Of a stretch of DNA of 40,908 nucleotides, positions 35,880 to 40,908 are shown piece by piece (the first letter of the stretch is position 1; the number at the start of each line of letters is the position of its first letter). This DNA is from Nonomuraea basaltis. GTDB lineage: Bacteria > Actinomycetota > Actinomycetes > Streptosporangiales > Streptosporangiaceae. The translations under genes and the position numbers were made by a program. The DNA is taken from the NCBI RefSeq assembly GCF_005893125.1, contig NZ_VCJS01000112.1, positions 1 to 40,908 on the forward strand, written 5' to 3'. The notes beneath the pieces were generated by a model. It was not told the origin of the DNA. It did not search any database and saw nothing but the letters and a program-made list of their open reading frames with translations.

Positions 35880-37451
35880 CTACGGCGTGTCGCGCTTGAT
35901 CGGTTCGGTCGCGGCTTCGGGCTCAAGTTCCGGCTCGGCTTCCGGTTCCGGTTCCGGTTCCGGTTCCGGCAAAGGCGCAGGCGGAGGTACGGGCTCGGGG
36001 CGCGGCGGCCGTACCAGGCGCCGGGCCCGCCGTACCAGCCGCAGCACGAGCACCCCAACGCCCCCCAAGAGCAGCGGCACCAGCAGCGCCCCGATGAGGA
36101 TGGGCGAGGCCATGTACCGGAAGTCCTGCGCCGAGATGTTGGCCAGCACCGCGAGCTGCTGCCCGGCCACCACGGCCGCCACCCCCACCACGTACCGGTT
36201 TCGCAACGCCACCGCCGCCAGCCCGACGGCCAGATACGACAGATACGCCCACGACGCCCCTCGCCACAACACCCAGTCGTACTCGGGAGCCAGCGCCGAG
36301 GTGAGCCACGGATCGGCCACCTGGTTGAGCTCGTGCGACAGTGGCCGCAGCGAATACACCCACCGCCCGGGAAAGTCGGGCACCTTGCGGGGGCCGACGT
36401 ACGTGTCGGCGGTGGGCCGGCGCGAGAAGCGGTACGTCGCCCCGCCTGTCATCAGCTCGTCCTGTACCGGCTTCCAGGCGATCGCCCCCCGGCAGAGCCG
36501 GGCATCGACGATCATGCGCGGCTCGGCGACCAGCAGCCGTTTCCACAGGTCCAGCAGCTCGGTGGCGTGCGCGTCGGCCTGCTGCCAGCTGAAGTCGTTC
36601 CGCCAGATCAGCGGGTTGATCGTGTAGCAGGTGCCGCCCCACCACCATCGCGTCAGCGGCGCCACCGACGCCATCAGCGCCCTGTCCTGCTCGCTGAACA
36701 GCTCAGGACGGTCCCTGAACGCCACCGCGATGTCCCCGAAGGCCGTGTGGTACACGTACGTCTTCGACGGGGCGGCGATGCCGAACTGCGGGAACACCAG
36801 GTTCGACAGCACGAGTGGGAGCGCCGCCGCGAACGTGCCGACGAGCAGCAGCCGTACCCGCATGGTCTTGACGATCAGCACGAGCACGACGACAGCCACG
36901 CCGACGACGAGGAAGCCGTTCGCACGGAACAGCCCGAGCGCCAGCATCAGAGTCCCGAGCCCGACCAGGCCGGGCCCGGTGACCCGGCGCCTGGCCGCGA
37001 ACCGCGCGCACACCCCCGCGATCGCCACCGCGCAGATCGTGAACGGCACGTCCTTCCACAACGTGACCGAGAACGCCCCCACGGACGGTGCCAGCGGCAT
37101 CAGCACCACCACCGCGGTGGTGAGCTTGCGCGGGGCGCCGAGCGCCTTGAGCGACTGCGCCAGGTACGTCAGCGCCCCCGCCATGGCCGTGGTCTGCGCG
37201 AACGTGACCGCGCCCAGGTCGCCGGTCTTGGTGAAGCTCAGCCACACCAGCGCGTCGTAGACCACCGAGTGATCGCTCACCCAGGGGCCGACGACGGTGT
37301 GGCTGAGGTAGAGGACCGAATCGCGGCTGAACAGGCCGGGGTAGAAGGCCGCCCACCAGCATCCGAGCACTGCCTGGACGATGAGGAAGGTCGCGAGCGC
37401 GACCCACGGCCTGGTCCTTGTCACGGTCGCAGCTGAGGTGTCGCTCCTCAT
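35880..37451 (-). CDS. Polytopic membrane protein, GT-C glycosyltransferase-like (DUF6020-like)
   Basis: This 523-residue integral membrane protein has about ten hydrophobic helices. The first helix is followed by AAFYPGLFSRDSVLYLSHTVVGPWVSDHSVVYDALVWLSF, an outer loop with conserved Asp/His residues like those of GT-C lipid-linked sugar transferases, then FSVTLWKDVPFT and GLFRANGFLVV. A large outer loop (about residues 250-385) precedes the final helices. The C-terminal tail is a repetitive Pro/Glu (PEPEPEPEPEAEPELEPE) segment encoded by a TTCCGG repeat. Its neighbours make envelope or surface polysaccharide, so a sugar-transfer role is plausible but unproven. Confidence 0.75.
   Translation of the reverse strand: MRSDTSAATVTRTRPWVALATFLIVQAVLGCWWAAFYPGLFSRDSVLYLSHTVVGPWVSDHSVVYDALVWLSFTKTGDLGAVTFAQTTAMAGALTYLAQSLKALGAPRKLTTAVVVLMPLAPSVGAFSVTLWKDVPFTICAVAIAGVCARFAARRRVTGPGLVGLGTLMLALGLFRANGFLVVGVAVVVLVLIVKTMRVRLLLVGTFAAALPLVLSNLVFPQFGIAAPSKTYVYHTAFGDIAVAFRDRPELFSEQDRALMASVAPLTRWWWGGTCYTINPLIWRNDFSWQQADAHATELLDLWKRLLVAEPRMIVDARLCRGAIAWKPVQDELMTGGATYRFSRRPTADTYVGPRKVPDFPGRWVYSLRPLSHELNQVADPWLTSALAPEYDWVLWRGASWAYLSYLAVGLAAVALRNRYVVGVAAVVAGQQLAVLANISAQDFRYMASPILIGALLVPLLLGGVGVLVLRLVRRARRLVRPPRPEPVPPPAPLPEPEPEPEPEAEPELEPEAATEPIKRDTP
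35940..35969. repeat. Hexanucleotide repeat (TTCCGG)x5
   Basis: Five exact TTCCGG units in tandem encode part of the Pro/Glu repeat in the C-terminal tail of the membrane protein. Being a 6-bp unit, it can expand or contract without a frameshift. Confidence 0.85.
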
Positions 37452-37479
37452 GGTTCCAATTCCGAGCTGCCGGAGATCG

Positions 37480-38157
37480 CTAGAAGTAGCTCACTCCGGA
37501 CTTCGGCCCCTTGCCGTTGAGCAGCGTCGCCACGGTGACGAGGTGGTAGCCGCGCTTCTTGAGCTCCTTGACGATCCCGGGCATGGCCTGCACGGTCGCC
37601 GGGACCGTGTCGTGCATGAGGATCACGCCGTCGCGCTGGGCCAGCCTGAGCACGGCCGCCTTGATCTTCTTGGCGTCGCGCAGCTGCCAGTCGAGCGTCG
37701 TGCCCGTCCACAGCACCTGCGCGAGTTCCGTCTCGCCGGCCAGTCCCAGCACGCGGTCATCGGTGTGACCGTAGGGCGGGCGGAATATCTTCGGCTGCTG
37801 CCCCGTGGCGGTCTGGATCGCGTCCTGGGTGGTCTTGAGCTCCTCGAGGATCTCGTCGTCGAGAAGCGTCGGGAGCGAGGCATGCGAGTAGGTGTGGTTG
37901 CCGATCGCGTGCCCCTGAGCCATCGCCTGCGCGACGATCTTGGGACGCTCTTCCACCCGTTTGCCCACCACGAAGAAGGTGGCCTTCGCCCCTGCCTTCT
38001 TCAGCGTCTTCAGCAGGGTGGGCGTGGTTGCGCCCGGGCCGTCGTCGAAGGTCAGCGCCAGGCATTTCACGCGGGCGCAGTTGATCTTCGCTTCGACGGT
38101 GGTCGCGGGCAAGGAGGTCATCGCCAGTGAGGCCGCGAGTAAGGCATGAATCACCAC
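37480..38157 (-). CDS. Secreted polysaccharide deacetylase (NodB homology domain)
   Basis: This 225-residue carbohydrate esterase family 4 enzyme would remove N-acetyl groups from peptidoglycan, chitin oligomers or another surface glycan. The N-terminal hydrophobic stretch (ALLAASLAMTSLPATTVEA) is a signal peptide. All five NodB motifs are visible: TFDDGPG (base and metal Asp), HTYSH (metal His pair), RPPYGHTDD, LDWQ and the final LMHDT (catalytic His). GTG codons at 38157 and 38154 both fit; there is no Shine-Dalgarno, and a TAGGCT box 7 nt upstream indicates a leaderless mRNA. It precedes the GT-C-like gene by 28 bp. Confidence 0.92.
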   Translation of the reverse strand: MVIHALLAASLAMTSLPATTVEAKINCARVKCLALTFDDGPGATTPTLLKTLKKAGAKATFFVVGKRVEERPKIVAQAMAQGHAIGNHTYSHASLPTLLDDEILEELKTTQDAIQTATGQQPKIFRPPYGHTDDRVLGLAGETELAQVLWTGTTLDWQLRDAKKIKAAVLRLAQRDGVILMHDTVPATVQAMPGIVKELKKRGYHLVTVATLLNGKGPKSGVSYF

Positions 38158-38164
38158 AAAAGAC

Positions 38165-38170
38165 AGCCTA
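38165..38170 (-). promoter_or_regulatory. -10-like box for the leaderless deacetylase gene
   Basis: On the minus strand TAGGCT lies 7 nt before the GTG at 38157, placing transcription start at the start codon. It follows the methyltransferase stop by about 50 bp, so the deacetylase probably has its own promoter within the cluster. Confidence 0.5.
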
Positions 38171-38218
38171 GGGCCAACGCCGACCGCCCGTGAGCAGGCC
38201 CGCTGTCACGTTCCGAGC

Positions 38219-38917
38219 TCACTTCCGTAGCCGTGCCCGCAGGAACAGGGTCACGCCCCTGCGTGATTTGACCGGCAGATACCTCTCCGCGCGAACCACC
38301 GCCGACAGGCCCGCGTTGACCAGGATAGGCATCTTGCCCAGGTCGCTGCCCTTGGAGCGGCGGCGGTGCCGGACCACGAGGGGCCGCAGGAGAACGTTCC
38401 AACTCCAGATGTGCTCGACCCGCAGCCCCGCCTTCTCGACGACGGCGGTCAGCGAGTCGCGGTCGTATCTGCGTACGTGGCCGACGGCGTCGTCGTGAGC
38501 CGACCACAGCTCCATGTCGCACGGCACCGCGATCAACGCGTGCCCGCCCGGCGCCAGCACCCTGGCGATCTCCTCGGTGACCAGGTAGTCCTCGTGGATG
38601 TGCTCCAGCACGTCGAACGCGGTCACCAGATCGACGCTGTCCCGCTCGAACGGCAGCGCCCGTGCGTCCGCCTGGACGGCCTTGAGGCCGCGCTGCCTGG
38701 CCAGCTCGACGGCCGTCTCGCTGGCGTCGGTCGCCGTCGCGTCCCAGCCTTCCTCGACCAGAACCCTGGTGTTCCCGCCGCCGGCGGCGCCGACGTCCAG
38801 CGCCCGCCCGGGACGGCCGAGGCCGCGCAGCTCTTCACGCAGGATGGCCCGGCGCTCGCGGTACCACCAATGGGTGTCCTCGAGCGCGATCAGGCGGCGG
38901 ATTTCCGTGGTGTCCAT
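38219..38917 (-). CDS. Class I SAM-dependent methyltransferase of the glycan cluster
   Basis: This 232-residue methyltransferase has an N-terminal EDTHWWYRERRAILREEL segment, typical of methyltransferases linked to glycan biosynthesis. Motif I is ALDVGAAGGGNTRVLVEEG, followed by ATDASETAVELARQRG, ADARALPFERDSVDLVTAFDVLEHIHEDY and ARVLAPGGHALIAVP. It lies 4 bp downstream of the GT2-GtrA gene and is almost surely cotranscribed. Methylation of a lipid-linked sugar or of its carrier product is a reasonable inference, but no substrate can be named. Confidence 0.9.
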   Translation of the reverse strand: MDTTEIRRLIALEDTHWWYRERRAILREELRGLGRPGRALDVGAAGGGNTRVLVEEGWDATATDASETAVELARQRGLKAVQADARALPFERDSVDLVTAFDVLEHIHEDYLVTEEIARVLAPGGHALIAVPCDMELWSAHDDAVGHVRRYDRDSLTAVVEKAGLRVEHIWSWNVLLRPLVVRHRRRSKGSDLGKMPILVNAGLSAVVRAERYLPVKSRRGVTLFLRARLRK

Positions 38918-38921
38918 GAGC

Positions 38922-40136
38922 TCAGTTCCTTGCGCGGGAGAAGACCCAGCGGTCCAGTGCGGAGAAGCGGATCGTGATGAGCAGGCAGTACGTGGCGACG
39001 ACCGCGCCCACCTCGGCCAGCCGCCCGGCGGCCGGCGGCACGGCGAGCACGGCCATGGTGGTGACCGCGTAGTTCGCCGTGAAGAGGGCCGCCGCGCGGA
39101 AATGCATGGTGGTTCGCCGTACCCGGCCGAACGTCCATCGCCGATTCGCCTCGGTGTTGATGATTCCGGCGAGGACCAGCGCGCCCAGATTCGCCGTCGC
39201 CGGTGACCAGAATTCGCGGAGCGGGAGGTAGAAGAGCGCGTAAAGGATTACGGAAAGCGCGCCTATCGCGGCGAACGAGATGAATTTCGCCAGCGTCACC
39301 GCCCGCGGCCGGGCCACGACCGCGTCCGGGTGCCGCGGCGTGGGCTCCGGCCTCGCCACCTCGACCCGGGCCCGGCCCGTCGACATCGACCAGGCGACCC
39401 TGGCCAGGCCCTTCAGATCGTCGATGGCCGTCCTGACCACGCGGACGCGCGAGTCCACGTCCTCGATCCAGTCGACCGGCACCTCGTGCACGCGCAGCCC
39501 GTTGTGCTCGGCCAGCAGCAGCAACTCGGTGTCGAAGAACCAGGAGTTATCCTCGATCTTGTCCATGAGCGGCCTGACCACGTCGGTCCTGGCCGCTTTG
39601 AAGCCGCACTGGGCGTCGCTGAATCCGGCGCCGAAACCATACCTGAGCAGGGCGTTGTAGGCGCGCGACACCACCTCGCGGCGCAGCGAGCGGCGGGTGC
39701 GCGCGCTGTGTGCCAGACGGGTGCCGACGGCGATCTCCGAATGACCGCTGGCCACCGCCGCGACCAGCGGGAACAGGGCGTCGAGGTCGGTCGACAGGTC
39801 GACGTCCATGTACGCGACGATGTCGGCCGGGCTGTCCCGCCAGGCCGCGCGCAGCGCCGCGCCCCGGCCGCGAACGTCGATCCTGCGGGCAAGCACGCGG
39901 TCGAACTCCCTGGCCAGCGCGGTCGCGACCAGCCACGTGGCGTCCGTGCTGCCGTTGTCGACGATCGTGATGCGCCACGGCAGCGGGAAGCCGTCGAGGA
40001 AACCGGCGAGCGTGCGTACGCAGCCGGGCAGGGCGCGTTCCTCGTTGAGCACAGGGATGACGATGTCGAGGCTCGCCAGCCGGGCCGCGGTGTCGAGGAC
40101 GCGGGGGGTCGGCTCCATGGCGGCACGCGTTTCCAT
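38922..40136 (-). CDS. Family 2 glycosyltransferase fused to a GtrA-like membrane domain
   Basis: This 404-residue protein joins two domains. Residues 20-245 are a GT2 polyprenyl-phosphate sugar transferase of dolichyl-phosphate mannosyltransferase type: DIVIPVLNEERALPGCVR, IVDNGSTDATW, the metal-binding DVDLSTD, and GFSDAQCGFKAARTD and DNSWFFDTELLLLAE. Residues 285-404 form a GtrA-like domain with about four transmembrane helices (LAKFISFAAIGALSVILYALFY ... IINTEANRRWTFGR ... DRWVFSR). The enzyme would load a hexose onto a polyprenyl phosphate in the cytoplasm, and the GtrA part may help present it across the membrane to GT-C enzymes such as its neighbours. Confidence 0.93.
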   Translation of the reverse strand: METRAAMEPTPRVLDTAARLASLDIVIPVLNEERALPGCVRTLAGFLDGFPLPWRITIVDNGSTDATWLVATALAREFDRVLARRIDVRGRGAALRAAWRDSPADIVAYMDVDLSTDLDALFPLVAAVASGHSEIAVGTRLAHSARTRRSLRREVVSRAYNALLRYGFGAGFSDAQCGFKAARTDVVRPLMDKIEDNSWFFDTELLLLAEHNGLRVHEVPVDWIEDVDSRVRVVRTAIDDLKGLARVAWSMSTGRARVEVARPEPTPRHPDAVVARPRAVTLAKFISFAAIGALSVILYALFYLPLREFWSPATANLGALVLAGIINTEANRRWTFGRVRRTTMHFRAAALFTANYAVTTMAVLAVPPAAGRLAEVGAVVATYCLLITIRFSALDRWVFSRARN

Positions 40137-40247
40137 AGAATTCCCTGATCCTTTGCCTGTGGCCGTACGTCCAGGGAAATGTTGCTGGGGACGTCCAGCG
40201 CGGCGCGTGCGGCTTTCTCCTCGCCATTCCGGGAGCGGGCGATACTT
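40137..40247. other. Gap upstream of the GT2-GtrA gene
   Basis: There is no gene here. ACGTCCAG occurs twice, about 24 bp apart, and may be incidental. The gap separates the partial membrane protein gene from the GT2 gene on the same strand and could hold a promoter. Confidence 0.4.
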
Positions 40248-40908
40248 TTACCTCGCGGTGAGCTGGTAAACCGATGAGGTCGCGTTGCGGAATCGTGGCC
40301 GGGCGAATTTCTCCAGCTCCGGATTAATTCCGGTGAAAAGCCACTTGACGCCGTATTTTCTGGCGAGATGCCGGACGTTCTGCGCCGTCGGCGCCGCGAA
40401 CACCGCGTCGTTCGCCGCCAGCCGGGCGGGATCCGCGAACGGCACCCTGAGGTACGACCTCACGAACAGCTCGGTCCGCGACAGCGTGCTCTCGGCGTAG
40501 GCCCATCCCTCCACGAGCACCCGCCGCTCGCTGAACCCCGACACCCAGTAGTGTCTGCTGTCGCACCGGCGCCGCGCGACAGGCCGGCAGTGCAGGTCGG
40601 TGGCCACCACGTCGTCCGGCGACGAGTGATCCCGCAACCACCTCGCGGCCTCCAGCGCCCCATCGGGCATCAGCCGCTCGCGCTCCTTCTCCCCGGGCGT
40701 GACATGCGCGACCACCTCACGGACGGAGGCCGGAACCGCGTACCCCGCGAGCAACGCGACCACCGCCAGGACGGCACCGCGCCGCCACAGCACCACCGCC
40801 CCGGCCCCGAGCACCAGGTACGGCACCACGACCCGCTCCAGCGCGCCTCCGGGCATCTCGATCTGGGCCGCCACCACGGCCGCCCCCGCCCCCACCCCTG
40901 TCCAGGCC
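40248..40908 (-). CDS. C-terminal part of a polytopic GT-C-like membrane protein (cut by window end)
   Basis: At least 220 C-terminal codons are present and the frame stays open to the window edge, so the 5' part lies outside. The visible segment has two hydrophobic helices (GALERVVVPYLVLGAGAVVLW and GAVLAVVALLAGYAVPAS) followed by an outer soluble domain of about 150 residues (ALEAARWLRDHSSPDDVVATDLHC, HYWVSGFSERRVLVEGWAYAE, LARKYGVKWLFTGINPELEKFA). This end is typical of large actinobacterial GT-C-like membrane proteins with 10-13 helices that use lipid-linked sugars. Position next to the GT2-GtrA gene supports a role in envelope glycan assembly. Confidence 0.7.
   Translation of the reverse strand, partial: AWTGVGAGAAVVAAQIEMPGGALERVVVPYLVLGAGAVVLWRRGAVLAVVALLAGYAVPASVREVVAHVTPGEKERERLMPDGALEAARWLRDHSSPDDVVATDLHCRPVARRRCDSRHYWVSGFSERRVLVEGWAYAESTLSRTELFVRSYLRVPFADPARLAANDAVFAAPTAQNVRHLARKYGVKWLFTGINPELEKFARPRFRNATSSVYQLTAR

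Noticed and set aside
40165..40200. Repeated ACGTCCAG as a regulatory site
   Set aside because: Only two 8-bp copies without symmetry or a promoter context; likely coincidental.
1..40908. tRNA, rRNA, CRISPR array, transposase, integrase or att site
   Set aside because: Reading through both strands I found no tRNA-like TTCGAATC-type arm in a cloverleaf context, no repeat-spacer array and no mobile-element protein.

Overview
The window is a strongly GC-rich stretch of a high-GC Gram-positive chromosome. The gene order sigD - rsdA-like - DUF5319 - guaB2 - guaB3, with guaA further along the same strand, is a conserved actinobacterial neighbourhood (in Mycobacterium tuberculosis the matching genes are also close together). 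The protein set (DUF5319, GuaB3, CU044_5270-type protein, ECF42 sigma factor, Beta_propel lipoprotein, DUF1996) fits a filamentous actinomycete, probably Streptosporangiales and perhaps Nonomuraea-like. That placement is inference; no rRNA gene or other marker is present.

Layout. 1-5755: SigD/ShbA-type sigma factor with a very short RsdA-like partner, DUF5319 protein, a TrmB/LuxR-type regulator, then the guanine-nucleotide operon guaB2-guaB3, preceded by two strong hairpins and closed by a terminator. 5834-10180: accessory genes: Uma2-type nuclease-fold protein, TetR regulator followed by the decayed remnant of an alpha/beta hydrolase, a bL12-like small protein, an ECF42 sigma factor, an APH-fold kinase and a GNAT acetyltransferase. 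10170-14025 (minus strand): a four-gene amino-sugar operon (SIS isomerase/deaminase, amino-sugar-6-phosphate deacetylase, PfkB kinase, class II aldolase) that makes up a complete cytoplasmic N-acetylgalactosamine-6-phosphate/tagatose route to triose phosphates. It diverges from a DeoR-type regulator, which is followed by glpD and a DinB-fold protein. 17278-22856 (minus strand): secreted subtilase, beta-propeller lipoprotein and a membrane Ser/Thr kinase with an extracytoplasmic propeller. 22930-29737: aldehyde dehydrogenase, a PLP-enzyme homologue lacking its lysine, GNAT, DUF885 hydrolase, SDR and a membrane protein. 29836-31383: guaA. 31600-35734: methyltransferase, secreted DUF1996 protein, and an ECF sigma factor/CU044_5270 pair. 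35880-40908 (minus strand): a cell-envelope glycan cluster (two polytopic GT-C-like proteins, polysaccharide deacetylase, methyltransferase, GT2-GtrA fusion), cut by the window end.

Most unusual points. (1) Two intercistronic regions (agaS/nagA and glpD/dinB) each hold a related micro-ORF of 24 or 21 codons (MSER..IRH...RPT.E pattern). Each overlaps the upstream stop and the downstream start by ATGA and carries the downstream Shine-Dalgarno inside it. (2) A cysteine-synthase-like protein has arginine where the Schiff-base lysine should be. (3) TGTCA occurs four times at 19-21 bp spacing upstream of a methyltransferase gene. (4) Two large hairpins precede guaB2. (5) At least five genes have a TANNNT -10-like box 6-7 nt before the start codon and so look leaderless. 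No tRNA, rRNA, CRISPR array, transposase or phage gene was seen.
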